DNA of 58,484 nt, from contig NW_003546606.1 in NCBI RefSeq assembly GCF_000090795.2, forward strand, positions 34,836-93,319. The letters run 5' to 3'. Every line of letters starts with the position of its first letter. The first letter of the stretch is position 1. Below are positions 10,950 through 22,180 of this stretch, one piece after another. The stretch comes from Amphimedon queenslandica (Eukaryota; Porifera; Demospongiae; Haplosclerida; Niphatidae). The notes beneath the pieces were generated by a model that was not told where the DNA came from, searched no databases, and saw only the letters and a list, made by a program, of their open reading frames with translations. Position numbers and translations under genes: made by a program.

Positions 10950-11189
10950 TTATGTGGGGCTCGCCCCAATAACACTGGGCAAGTGTTTTTTCTTACTATA
11001 AGTCACCAGTATTCCTTCATATATATTTTTTCCTTCTTTTAACTGGCATGTCTGCCCAGGCTCTATAACACCGGCACCAGAACCACCACTTACATGTATC
11101 TTGTTTGCCTTAGTGACAGCCACTATTCCCTCAAGTCCAAAAAATATCAAATAGTGTGATGCTATCGACAAAATGAGTATTATATGCAC
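10950..11189 (-). other. Exon-like open segment, small beta-rich domain
   Basis: The minus strand reads GIVAVTKANKIHVSGG, then GVIEPGQTCQLKEGKN and YEGILVTYS, a glycine-rich alternating pattern that looks like a small beta domain. I suspect it is an upstream exon of the BEN-related gene relic to its left, because sponge-type BEN proteins often start with such a domain, but no exon of this kind is visible in the intact BEN gene at 12.5 kb. Low certainty. Confidence 0.3.
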
Positions 11190-11403
11190 TGCATAAGTAT
11201 ACTTCTACCATGCCCACTTGCAATTGACCATCGAAATGTATTGGAGGTCAATTATTTTTTTGTATTAACCTAGCTTGTAAAAATATAAACCTCGTTAATT
11301 AATTTTAATTGAAGATTATAATATTTATGTTGAATGATTTGTTATGATACATCTTTAGTGTTTTTTCTAGTTCCTTTTTTCCTATTTCTTCTTCATGTTG
11401 ATA

Positions 11404-11449
11404 CAGTACAAGACAATAAAAACTTCGCGTTCCATTTGCAATGAACGGC
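11404..11449 (+). repeat. Left terminal inverted repeat of the BEN/Tc1 element
   Basis: Starts CAGTACAAGACAATAAAAAC and continues to gaacggc. It pairs with 15658-15703 and is preceded by TA. Confidence 0.85.
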
Positions 11450-12520
11450 AGTTAATCGGTCTAAGCGTTCCCTTTTTTATCGTCGTTGGTCCGTTTGTGT
11501 ACTGAGCAACACCGTTTCGGTCCGTTTGAAAACGTAGCGATGTTTCTAGCGTTGCGCAAGCGTTCCTTTCCAGCTTTCCTGGACCTGAAGCAGTTTCTGA
11601 CAGTATCTCGAGGAGTGATGCTGTCTTAGATGCACTTAAAGAGCGTTTGTGGACAACGGTTGGTCAGTAATAAAACGAGAAAGGTAAGTCTAAGCGTGCT
11701 GTGAACTATTACACGAGAATATAATATTATTGTTACTCCAGCAATGTTATTCTCATTTTGTAGAAGTACTAATACAAGAAGGGGTGCTCTAAAGATTAAA
11801 GAAGCAACAGTCATTATTGTTTACTATTATTTCAATGATTTTTATTATTATAAAGAACAAAAATAATAATACCCGTTGCATAGCAACCAACCATTGGTGT
11901 TGCTGTGTAACACCATGGCAACACAAACAGTCGATCATTCCGCATGTCCAGTACTCCTGAGTTCAAATACTGATTCACATTAATCATGACTTTCAGGCAG
12001 CAAATGAAGAGGGCCATTGCAAATACCTCTGTGAACTGTAAGATTAATAGTTTAAAGTAGTTATAATTGTTATTACTGATCAGCTAAGTTTGTCTTGGTG
12101 TATTGGCCCAATGAAAACTCTTATTCTGTACTGGAAAAGGCCAGTGTTTTGGAATATTCTGAGGTGGGGGAGACTTGCAAGTGTAAAATAGGAAAGAAGA
12201 ATTATAATGGCACTCTGAAAGGAATTGGTAAAATGTTTAGCTAAGTGAATAATTTGAATTGTACTGACATGTACAGCTGTAAGTGAAAAATTTGAATTAC
12301 TATAGTCTGTAACAGAGTACTGACATGTACAGCTGTACATGTAAATCAATAATACATGTAATACTATGATATCATGCAGCTCAGTATAATGTAGATTTAC
12401 CCAAATTGCTATACTGAAAGATAGTCTATACTGTATGTATGTATGTGCTTGACTGTACACTGTAAGAAAGCAAGCATAATGCACTATACTGAGATGTTAC
12501 TTGTACAATTAATTTGGCAG

Positions 12521-13813
12521 GAACAAAAGATGAAATGACTTCCCTAGTAGCTATAGAGTTAGGAGAGAAAGATGACATAGAGTTTGGTGATTATGGTAAT
12601 TTTGATTTACCTACAATTAATCAGCAATGCACTCTTTAATTTTTGATTCCAGTTCAGCCAACACCAAAAAAAATACTAAAAAAGGAACTACCAGTAGTAA
12701 GAAGAAAGATAAAAGTAATACAGTAAAAGGACCACAGAAGTCTCAAAAAAATAAAGGTGCATGCATTTAACTGCTTACAGGCTGGTATATACATGTACAT
12801 GTACTATAGGTAACATTATATTAATAACTGACCCACCAGCAATAACATCACCATCTCAAAACTTACCATGTCAATCATCACTCTCACCAGCACTCTCTAG
12901 CTCACTTCCATTGTCACCCTTATCTATTCAAGCATCACCCTCGCCACTCTCCTCACTATCATTGTCGCCTTTATCTGGAAGCATCATCAGTTTGCCTAGT
13001 AGTGTCTCTCAGCATAAATCATTATCACCACTGCCAGAACCTATAGATGCATTTCAACCGCCAACATCCTCTTTTAATGTACAAAACCCTTCTCAACCAC
13101 TGTCATCACCAACACCACCATCTTCTGTTCTTATTGAAATAAAAGAAGAATTGCTGCAGCTGAAAAAACAGCAGCAACAGATAATATCACAGCTGCATTA
13201 CATACAATCCAGTATGCATTTTAACTCATTTTATCAACCTCTTCCTTCTCTTTCAATGCATCCTCACATGAGCTCTCAGCAAACACTTCCTCCTTATCCT
13301 CAGCAATACAATTATAGTACTCAGGAAGGACAGTTAGCAGAAACACCAGCACAACCACAGACTATACCAGAGTCAACACAATCCCAGACTACACCAGAAT
13401 CAGTACAACCCCAGACACCAGCATCAATACAAGTAGTGCCTTCTCCAATTTTCGAAAGTAATGGAAAAAATGCACTTGATTCTTCTGTTATTGATAAGAG
13501 CCAATTGCCACTCACAACAGCAGAGGCTTTGCAAAAGTATCATGGCTTATTGACAGAAAGTAAGGCCTCCACTCTAGCTTGGAAACTCGCCAAGGATTGT
13601 GTATTTGGTGAGAAAGTGTTGAGAGAATGCACTCCTCTAGGAAATAGAGAATTGCCAGCCCTCCCTCAAGTAGAGTTAGGAGATCTAAAAAAGCTTATCT
13701 TCAAACAATTTCCGCAATATTGGCGAAGTCCTTCTGATTTCGAAAATTTATGGAAAAAGTGTGTTGAGTCTATACAGCAGGGATGCAAACGATTGAGGCT
13801 GGCAAGAAAATAA
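12521..13813 (+). CDS. BEN-domain protein encoded inside a Tc1/mariner-type element
   Basis: Three phase-compatible exons: 12521-12595 (GTKDEMTSLVAIELG), 12658-12756 (lysine-rich, NTKKNTKKGTTSSKKK) and 12810-13813, ending in TAA just after 13810. The true start is unclear; an in-frame ATG lies in the first exon (KDE-M-T-S) and 5' exons may be missing. After a Ser/Pro-rich low-complexity region comes a short coiled coil (IEIKEELLQLKKQQQQIISQ), then a Pro/Gln/Thr-rich linker, and a C-terminal BEN domain over about the last 100 residues: ALQKYHGLLTES, LAWKLAKDCVFGEKVLREC, LGNRELPALP, FENLWKKCVESIQQGCKRLR. BEN domains bind DNA and mediate protein contacts in chromatin proteins such as BANP, BEND3 and insensitive. 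The reading frame is open although the transposase in the same element is broken. It could be an accessory transposition factor, a cargo gene or a retained host-type regulator; the sequence does not decide. Confidence 0.8.
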
Positions 13814-13981
13814 CATGCACGTACAGTAGATATAGAACTGTATTATAGGAGACTATTATTTTATATACATGTAGTTTAGAATATTTAATGTATTACATTG
13901 TATTATTTAATGTATTATTTTATTTATTTACATTGCATGTAAATAAATACAATTATAATGCATGCATTTAGCAATTTCTAG

Positions 13982-15129
13982 TTAGTACCCAGTAGCTTCT
14001 CCATTTAGCTCTACTATTTTTGGTAAAACCTTTCTTAGGTGTCTTATGTATTTGGTACATTTAGCTACATCTACAGTTTCCCAAAATCAAACAATTCCAT
14101 CGACTAGTTCTTCCTTTGTCTTTGGCTATACTTCCCTCCTCACATACTCCTTCATCTCATGCCATAAATTCTCTATGGGATTGCAGTCTGGGGATTCAGG
14201 TGGTGTTTTCCACCATGATATTCCCCTAGAAATTAAATAGTCCTTGGCAGCATTAGAGTTATGCTTAGGATTGTTGTCCTGCATAAATCTGCATCTATTA
14301 GGGAAGGTCTGCTGCACAAATGGTACCAGAGTCCCTTCTAGTATCTCAATGAACAGCGTTTCGTCCCATGATTCCATCAAAAATGCAGATGCCTGTTCTT
14401 CCCTTTAGACTGATTCCTCCCCATACATGCACTTTCAGAGGATGCTTTGGTCTGTGATAATAAAAATAAGAATAATAATAATAACAATAATAATAATAAT
14501 GATACATGTACCTTGGCTTGGGTTTAGGTTTCTGACCTTTCCTGTGACATGCATATCTCCTATGTGACTCCATTTGCACCGTTGTCTCGTCTGTCCATAT
14601 GACATCTTTAAATCCATCTTCCTGTTCATTCATGTACTGTCTAGCCCATTCATATCTCTTGTCCTTATTCACATTCCTGATCAGCTGACAGTAGGAACTC
14701 CCACGAAATGTCCATCCTAAAGAAGTCCTACATCTAAGGACAGTTCGCATGAATATCGTATATCCCTTCTCATTAAGGAGACTGTACAGCTGATATGCAG
14801 TAGTTTCATCATCTTCAATCATCTTCTCATCCACTATTGCTTTTATCTCAGGCGTTACTTTAGATGGTTGACCACTGCCCGGCTTACGTGCTATTGTTCC
14901 TTTTAAGAAACAGGTAAGTAAAATTGAAATAGTTATGCAAAAACAATTATAATTTTTAGCACTTGTAGTATGCATTACCTCTTTCTTTATAGCTCTTTAA
15001 GAAGTGCTGTATTCCTCTAGTGCTTACTTGCAAGCCTTCTTGTTCAAGAAGCTTCTTGATTGTTGTAGATCTATATCCTCTACTACTCAGGCTCAATATT
15101 CTAGTCTTTTTGTAATTGGAGTAGACCAT
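13982..15129 (-). pseudogene. Tc1-like DD34E transposase, three lesions
   Basis: Exons on the minus strand: 14979-15129 (ATG at 15129; N-terminal helix-turn-helix, RILSLSSRGYRSTTIKKLL then STRGIQHFL), 14512-14899 and 13982-14451. The intron 14452-14511 is 60 bp and nearly all AAT/ATT microsatellite. The second exon has the GSGQPSK linker and the first catalytic Asp (IWTDETTVQM). The third has VHVWGGIS, the second Asp (MQDNNPKH) and, 34 residues later, the catalytic Glu (NPIENLW), which fixes the DD34E type. Lesions: an extra base at 14365-14367 shifting the frame after GICIFDGIM, a TAG at 14126-14128, and a TGA at 14087-14089. Beyond the stops the frame still reads conserved C-terminal sequence (FWETVDVAKCTKYIRHL). 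Its 3' end faces the BEN gene across about 170 bp. Confidence 0.9.
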
Positions 15130-15657
15130 GATCAATCACTCAAGGACTCTGAACACAGTGAACAGCTTCAAGCAGGTATAAGTTTCGCGCGTGACTGCCA
15201 AGTGCCAATTATTATTATTATTATTAGGAAGCTAGTTACCATGACAACGCTACAACAATATTTCCTTTTTAAAATAAAAATTCAGTAATGAAAATTGTTG
15301 TTCTTTTTATTGTTATAATAATTATTATCAGTAGCAGTAGTAAAATACATGTAAGTAAAAACTCAGAGTATAATAATGATATCACTAATGCACAATTACA
15401 TGCTACAAATTCTTCTGAGTCTTCAGATTATCCTTCCATCGTCTTTGGACTTTAAAAGTACTCAGGCAGAGTCTCTTTGAGGTTCACACTTCGCAGTATC
15501 TCCAGTGTGGCAGTCAAGAGCGAATAACCTAGGAAAAAAGTCAGAGAACACTGGGGAAGACGCTACAACCGTATAAACGTGCGTTTTAAAAAAAACGGAC
15601 AACGATGGATTAAAAACGGAATTTACCGTTTTATTTATTACGTTGAAACGCTCAACG

Positions 15658-15703
15658 GCCGTTCAACGCAAACGGAACGCAAAGTTTTTATTGTCTTGTA
15701 CTG
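15658..15703 (-). repeat. Right terminal inverted repeat of the BEN/Tc1 element
   Basis: Reverse complement of the left end with four substitutions in 46 positions, followed by TA. Confidence 0.85.
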
Positions 15704-15932
15704 TACATTATTGCAATTAGTTATATTGATGGTGAATGGTGTTTTTGAATAAATTTCAGCACATTCATTCATCCCTGTTACATGTATCTACTTCAAGTTT
15801 CCTTTTCCTAGATGGGCCATTTTTGTTATTGAGAATTTCTGGAATTTCTCTGTTTTGATCATCAGCAATTCTTTTGTAGAACAAACTCCATCGATATTTC
15901 TGTGGCCAGTTCCCTTCATGATGAGCTGCTCA

Positions 15933-16168
15933 TCTACTCCTGCATGGAAGAATTTAGTTGCAGGAGTGACCCTCAACGAGTGGTTTTTCTTGAAGCCTTT
16001 GATGCCAAATATGCTGCATAAGCGAGATACCGTCTTTCCCAAGGTGTTGATCTACTCCTGCATGGAAGAATTTAGTTGCAGCAGTGACCCTCAACAAGTG
16101 GTTTGTCTTAAGCCTTTGATGCCAAATATGCTGCATAAGTGAGATACTGTCTTTTCCAAGGTGTTGTG
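15933..16168. repeat. Tandem duplication, 118-bp unit, in the recombinase relic
   Basis: ctactcctgcatggaagaat starts at 15934 and again at 16052. Both copies run through the same coding-derived segment (S-L-R-V-T-x-A-T-K-F-F-H on the minus strand) to aaggtgttg with few substitutions. Confidence 0.85.
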
Positions 16169-16468
16169 TCCTATGGGCACACCAGAAAACCATACGCCAT
16201 TGTTCTTTTTTAGTGGTGTTAGATAAAGCAAATCACTGGTACGTTATGATGCTGGAGGGCAATATGAGACATAAATTTGATAAAATCTCACAAAAACATC
16301 ATTCAGGATTGTTTTTATTTTCACTGTGCTCAACTATTTTGGGTTCAATTATTCTGTGCTTTAGTCCCCCTGGGTTCTTCGATGTATTTTCAAAATATTG
16401 CTAAACTTTCAAGCTATCTCTTTCTATAATCTCTAGCTGTGAAAAACTCAAATCATAGTGCTCTTGCC

Positions 16469-16769
16469 CAGTGGCGGATCTGGGCTCAAGTTAATGGTAG
16501 GGCCAGGAAGTGGGTGTGTCCACTTTTCAACCAGTTGTTTTATGGTTATGCATTTTTTGGCCATTTTTATGATGAGTTTCAACAATTTCCTCATCTATGC
16601 AGTGCTTAGAATGCTCTTGAAGCACTTGTAGGTACTCTGGTGTGGCTTGTGGTTGGCTTTATCAAAACTTGAGGCAGGGAATTGTTTACATTGCATCTAA
16701 TGAATCTCATTACTGACTTCTGATGCCCGGGCCATGGCCCATCTAGGCCTGGGCCCAGATCCGCCACTG
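16469..16769. mobile_element. hAT-type MITE, second copy, 301 bp, 8-bp duplication
   Basis: Ends CAGTGGCGGATCTGGGC / GCCCAGATCCGCCACTG, flanked by a perfect 8-bp duplication ctcttgcc (16461-16468 and 16770-16777). Same family as 4974-5272. It interrupts the recombinase relic. Confidence 0.88.
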
Positions 16770-17263
16770 CTCTTGCCCACTCCTCAAAGCTAAATGATAG
16801 CCACACATGTATACCATTGTGTCCTTGTGGTGATGATTCTGCTAGAACCCCATTTGACCACATAAGGTGTTCCTCTCTCTTGTCTATTGGCTCTGCTCTC
16901 TTAACTGCAACTCCCATTCATTTGGCTTTTAATCGCTTCATTTTGCCATCAAGTACTCTTCTAAATGTGTCAAACTCAGGTTGTGTATAGAAATTGATAG
17001 AAGGTAAATATAACCTTACATGCCTCGTGATACCACTAGAAATTTAATAGAGACTGTTATTTGGGTACTCTGCACCATCTTTACCACGTACTTCCAATAT
17101 GAACTTATATATCCAGTCATTTAGAGTGGGTGCATTCAGCACAAGATTTGACACAGCAGGAGGATGCACAACTCCTTGATTTTGTCTATTTTGCTGCCAT
17201 TCCTTCCATAGATGCAAAGTCCAATGAGTTGCTTGCTCTGTTGTCTTAGGTACCAATTTTTTG

Positions 17264-17865
17264 GTGCTTAATCAACAGCATCTCTTTAGAAACCCTGCTA
17301 ATTCTCTGTCTGGGAGATAGCTCAAAAAAGGATCCCAGGTTGCCAGGGGTAGATAGCCCTGAACTTGAGGGACCAAGCAAGGGCCTCTGAGAGAGTTGAA
17401 GCTGCTTCCAGAGTGAGCAGGTTGTGAATGAACTTGTACCTCCCGTTCACCAGCTACTGGGGAAGGAAGAAAGGGCGACAGTTATGGCAGCACAACTCAC
17501 AGCCCACCCTCAGTCTATGGGACATAGCAGGTAAAAGACTAAACTCAACTATGAATACTTAAATGTATTCTAACCCTTGACTAATTTATTTATTTTATTT
17601 TTAAAATTTATTTTACTTAGTTTACTACTTTAAACATGCCCACCAAGTAGTCTTGTTACCAAAACTTTACCCCATCAATGCCTATCTTTACTATAAGCTC
17701 ATGTAGTACCCACCTCCCTTTTAGAGTTAATAAATATCACAGTTTATACATAATAATAATGAAGTAAACATGGGATGATAAGTGAGTTAGTTATGATTAC
17801 ATAGTACTGATCAGAGTTAGAGTTTCCCCTCTAGGCTTTTGGAGGATTCATCCGGAACTTCCCAC
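17264..17865 (-). other. Possible DIRS-like retroelement remnant left of the Copia insertion
   Basis: On the minus strand 17264-17560 reads fragments such as FLSYLPDRELAGFLKR, which resemble the conserved segment near the start of DIRS-type polymerase ORFs, with stops nearby. 17560-17865 is AT-rich with nothing recognisable. The right flank of the Copia insertion carries a DIRS-like Gag relic in the same orientation, so both flanks may be one older element. Confidence 0.35.
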
Positions 17866-18107
17866 TGTTAAAAGGTTTAGCTCTTGTAATAATCAACACA
17901 ACAATAAACGGTAACAACAATAAACGGTAACAATACCAGAAAGAAATAATAGATTGCACAGCTTTAAATAAGGAGTGTATGCATTACATCACAATACATC
18001 ATATTACATCACAATACATCATATTACATCAGTTTACATACTTGTGGTTACATACAATAAAAACTACAGTCCAAAGTGTTAAATGAATATATACACTTAT
18101 ACCAACA
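17866..18107 (-). repeat. Copia 3' LTR (242 bp)
   Basis: Identical by eye to 22198-22419 apart from one additional 20-bp unit (cacaatacatcatattacat) in the tract near 18000. Confidence 0.95.
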
Positions 18108-18120
18108 CTCCTTCTCACTT
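18108..18120 (-). promoter_or_regulatory. Copia polypurine tract
   Basis: The element strand reads AAGTGAGAAGGAG directly before the 3' LTR, the expected plus-strand primer site. Confidence 0.75.
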
Positions 18121-21100
18121 GCAGACTGTTAGTTCTTTGATACCAGCTAATTCTCTCAGTTTCTGTAATTGTACTCTTCCTAGTCCTTTTGTGAGCATAT
18201 CTGCTATCATTTCACTTGTGCGACAGTATTCTAATTCGATATTACAATTGTGTACTTGTTCACGGATGAAATGATACTTAATATCAATGTGTTTCACCCT
18301 TCCGTGATACTGAGGATTCCTTGATATAGCGATAGCTGCCTGGTTGTCTTCATTTATTAAGACTGGCTTGTCTGGTGTATCAGCTATCTCTTGATAAAGA
18401 TGTTTAAGCCATACAGCTTCTTGTGCAGCTCCAGCTAGAGCTATGTACTCGGCTTCTGCTGTAGAGAGTGCAACGCAAGTCTGCTTTTTGCTCTGCCAGG
18501 TGATAGCAGTACCTCCTAATTGAAAGAGGAACCCAGATGTTGACTTACAGTCATTCCTATCACCTCCCCAATCAGAATCAGAATACCCAATCAAATCTTT
18601 AGATCCACCTCTCTTGTACAACAAACCATAGTGGGTAGTGCCTCTCAGATATCTTAAAATGCGTTTAACTGCTGTCATGTGTTGGGTGGTTGGGTTAGAG
18701 CAAAAACGTGCTGTGACACTAACTGCATATGTGATGTCTGGCCGTGTTCTCATTGAGAGATACAGCAGACTTCCAACTAGTGATTGGTACTCTGTCTTGT
18801 CAACATATTCACTGTCTTCAGTTCCATTAACTAGCTTAGTTCCAGTGTCCACAGGAGTTGTCAATGACTTGCATTGGTGCATTTGGAACTTATTTAATAA
18901 AGATTCTGTGAATGTGGGTTGACCTATTCAAATTGTACCATCCTTGTGGTTTTGTGCCACTTTGATCCCTAAAAAATAATTTAGCTCTCCTAGGTCTTTG
19001 ACCTCAAACATATTGGATAAAACAGATTTGACCTCAATCATTCTCTCTTTACTCTTTCCTGCTAGTAGTATGTCATCTACATATATACCAATAATAAAAT
19101 CATCTCCACTTACAGCTTTGTAGATACAGGGATCACTAACGGTTTGAACGAATCCAATCTCCTTTAGCTTCTGATCAAGAACTGAGTTCCAACATCTTGG
19201 AGCTTGTTTCAAACCATAGAGACTGTGGTTGAGTCTACAGACCAGCTTCTCCTTCCCTTTCTCAACATAACCTTCAGGTTGATCCATGTAGACCTCTTCC
19301 TTGAGAGTGCCATTCAAGAAGGCTGTAGTTACATCCATTTGGTGAACTGTTAGACCATTCCGTACAGCTAGAGCAAGTAATAGACGTAATGATTCGAATC
19401 TAGCTACTGGACTGAATGTCTGATCATAGTCTAGACCATACTGTTGGGAGAATCCCTTGGCAACAAGTCGAGCTTTGTATCTTTCCACTTGACCATCAGC
19501 TCCTGTCTTAACCTTGTAAACCCACTTACAACCAATGGGTTTCTTGCCCTCTGGTAATTCAACTAACTCCCATACTTTATTTGACTCGATTGACTTCATT
19601 TCTCTTTCCATAGCTTCAGACCATTTCTCTCTCTCATTACTTGTCATAGCTTCTGTTACAGACTGTGGTTCTCTTCTCTGAGCATCTGCTGTATAAATCC
19701 AAGTACCATAATAATCAGGACGTCTCCTTTCACGATGAGATCTTCTGACTGTGTCAGTTTCTCCTTCTGTCTCGGTATTCATTTCTCTATCATCTATAGC
19801 ATCTGGTACATCATTGTGATCTGGTACATCATTCTCATCTGGTACAGCATCTTCTGCATCATCTGTCTGATTGGAACTTAGATCGATTCCAAAGTGATTA
19901 CTACTCTCAGTGATAGACTCATCTTGCTCCTTCTCAAATCCTAGCTTCATCTCATCAAAAATAACGTCTCGACTGTAAAATACTCGATCTCTCTTAGTGT
20001 CATAGAGTCGGTATCCCTTTGTAGTATTGCTGTAGCCAAGTAGAATACATCGTCTCGCTTTAGGATCAAGTTTTGATCGTTCATCTTTAGGAATATGAGA
20101 ATAAGCGGTACAGCCAAATACTCGAAGGTGCTTAACGCTGGGTCTTCTACCATTCCACGCTTCATGAGGGGTCATATTGATAACAGCTTTAGTGTAGCTA
20201 CGATTCTTCAAGTACACTGCTGTAGAAAGTGCCTCTGCCCAGAATCTGTGAGGTAATGTAGAACTCGAGAGCATTGCTCTTACAGCTTCAATGAGAGTTC
20301 TATTGAGCCTTTCAGCAACTCCATTCTGCTCTGGGTTTTTAGGAACACTGAGCTCATGCTTTATCCCCTCTCTCTTTAGATATTCATTAAATTCAGTGGA
20401 TGTGTACTCTCCTCCATTGTCAGTACGGAGTACCTTCAATTTAAGTGATGACTCTAGTTCCACTTGTGCTTTCCATTCGAGGAACTTGCTGAATGCTTCA
20501 CTTTTCTGCTTTAGGACGTATATCCATATATAGTGTGTCTTGTCATCCACAAATGTGAGGAAATATTTAGCTCCACTGAGTGATGGTGTCTTCATTGGAC
20601 CGCATATGTCACTGTGGACTAATTCAAGAGAATTTTGTGGTCTAGTCCTTCCTTTCTTTGGAAATGGACTTCTGTGATGCTTACCATCAATGCACGACTT
20701 ACAAAGTGGTATCGACTTGGCTGTGTTATAATCAAAATCATCAACTAGCTTTTGATTTGAGAGCATATGTAGACCACTCTCACTTAAGTGACCAAATCTC
20801 TGATGCCATATAAATTCTTTTGAGACTGTTAACTGTGCATCGCTAATGTGAGCTTGATGAATTTGTCGACAACGTAAGTAATAAAGATCTCCTCTCTTAG
20901 TACCTCTAGCAATTATTCGTTCATTGTCATCAATGATATTACAATGTGATTTGTAGAAGTCGACTCTCTTTCCAAGCTTAGTAACTTTCAATATACTCAA
21001 CAGATTATAGGCTAATTCAGGTACATATAGCACATCATGTAATTGACCAGTAATGGTTTTACCACCTTCTAATTCGAGTTTGAGAGCAACTACTCCCTTC

Positions 21101-22140
21101 CCAACTGCTTCGAGAGTATGTCCATCACCAAGGGTGACACTCTGTGATTCCTCTAATGACTCGTATTCAACGAACAGACTCCTGTTGTTACTGATGTGAC
21201 AGGTTGCACCTGAGTCAATGATCCAACAGTCAGGATTTGTAGATCCAACAGATAGAGCTTGGCTGACCATCAGGCCTACCGTATCACATTCACTCTCTGA
21301 GTCACTACTGTACCTGGTACTAGCTTGTGTGCTGTGTGCAGCATGCTTTCCAGCTCTCTTATCTGGTCCTTTTGCTTTAGCTACTGGCTTGTGCTCATGT
21401 CTAGGCTCATATGACTTTTGCTTGTCTCCACCGTGAGCTCTATCGGGACAGTTCCTCTGATAATGTCCTAGCTTGTGACAATGATGACACCGTACGCTTC
21501 TCTTGTGTCTCATGGAGAACGCTCCATCACTAGTACTACTCGAGCTACGTTCATTGAGCTTTCTCTCTTCGTGTAGTAGTCTCTCTGTAACCACCTCTAG
21601 GCTAGGTACCTTCTCGTTCGCTTCCAGTGCCGTGACTATGGTACTGTAGCTCTCTGGTAAACTGGCGAGCAGTTGTACGACTCTATCCTCATCGTCCATA
21701 GCAACTCCCATCACTGACAGCTCGTTGAAAGTCTCTGTCATCTCTCTGATGTGTTGCTGAACAGAACCTCCGTCCTTCAACTTCAACGACTGAAGCTTAC
21801 GTCTCAGGACTAGCTTGTTGGCCCAAGTCTTCTTCTGGAATTGATCGGCTAGCTTCTGCCACACAACGACTGGGTCATCTGGCTCACCAATGATGTAGAG
21901 CAAGGAAGGTTCGATACTGAGAACTATAGTTGCAAGAGCTTTGTCCTTCTTGGACTTGTACTTGGCCTTCTTGTCCTCACTGTCACTAACATTGGGGACA
22001 GGATCACTGTTGTCCACGACACCCCAAAGACCGTCTTTCACTAGTGCCATCTTGCACTGTATTTTCCAGGTCCCATAATTTGACCCGTTCAACTGACTGA
22101 CAGTAAAAGCAGACTTAGACGACTCAGCCATAGCACTCAC
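18115..22140 (-). pseudogene. Copia GagPol polyprotein with one in-frame TGA
   Basis: A single frame from ATG at 22140 to the stop near 18115, interrupted only by TGA at 18928-18930. Domains in order: Gag with UBN2-type region (LNGSNYGTWKIQCKMALV); CCHC knuckle at about residue 217 (CHHCHKLGHYQRNC); aspartic protease (WIIDSGATCHIS, about 305); GAG-pre-integrase (H..H...C..C, ending CKSCIDGKHH); integrase core with D-D-35-E signature (HSDICGP, RTDNGGEY, NGVAERLNRT); reverse transcriptase from about 865 (GCKWVYKVK, MDVTTAFLNG, IYVDDILLAGKS); and RNase H after the TGA (GYSDSDWGGDRNDCKSTSG, LSTAEAEYIAL). The stop lies in the conserved stretch between RT and RNase H. It may be a point mutation or base error in an otherwise fresh copy. 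Confidence 0.93.
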
Positions 22141-22180
22141 TTGCAGCAGTCCTTATCTACAGTATTGTAGAATCAGAATG

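Larger units (their letters stand above)
11404..15703. mobile_element. Complete 4.3-kb Tc1/mariner-type transposon carrying a BEN-domain gene
   Basis: Terminal inverted repeats start CAGTACAAGACAATAAAAAC at 11404, with the reverse complement at 15684-15703; about 42 of the first 46 positions match. TA flanks both ends (11402-11403 and 15704-15705), the target duplication of Tc1/mariner elements. Subterminal zones (about 11404-11580 and 15560-15703) are rich in CGTT/AACG-type motifs such as gcgttcc, ccgtttg and gaacggc, unlike the AT-rich surroundings. Inside are two convergent genes: a BEN-domain protein (plus, 12521-13813) and a DD34E transposase (minus, 15129-13982). I found no separate TIR pair around the transposase alone, so the outer TIRs appear to define one unit. 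Region 11680-12520 holds the 5' part of the BEN transcription unit (a GT donor after gagaaag near 11683) and no confident coding exon. Confidence 0.8.
15788..17256 (-). pseudogene. Crypton-like / ZMYM-type tyrosine recombinase relic
   Basis: Minus-strand order fits DUF3504-type tyrosine recombinases. The N-terminal piece is TTEQATHWTLHLWKEWQ (about 17215-17256) with LNDWIYKFILEVRGKDG. The middle is INFYTQPEFDTFRRVLDGKM and KRAEPIDKREEHLMWSNGVL. The C-terminal catalytic region is NHSLRVTPATKFFHAGV then IMKGTGHRNIDGV (15.85-16.0 kb), with the expected H-x-x-R and GH. Stops occur between pieces (for example after NNSLY and before MGVAVKRAEP), a hAT-type MITE splits it at 16469-16769, and the catalytic end is internally duplicated. 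Such recombinases move Cryptons through circular intermediates. Clearly dead. Confidence 0.7.

Noticed and set aside
10020-10966. Inverted ggggcgagcc / ggctcgcccc motifs as TIRs of an element spanning 10.02-10.97 kb
   Set aside because: The match is only about 10 bp, one copy is itself palindromic, and no target duplication is visible.
15788-17256. Phage- or bacteria-type integrase from horizontal transfer
   Set aside because: The motif order matches the eukaryotic DUF3504/Crypton group, and stops and duplications show an old resident relic.
18928-18930. Reassigned TGA codon (TGA as sense) because TGA interrupts the Copia, Tc1 and Kelch B frames
   Set aside because: The intact hAT transposase and other frames end normally at TGA, and the other lesions include TAG, TAA and frameshifts, so ordinary mutation explains the pattern.
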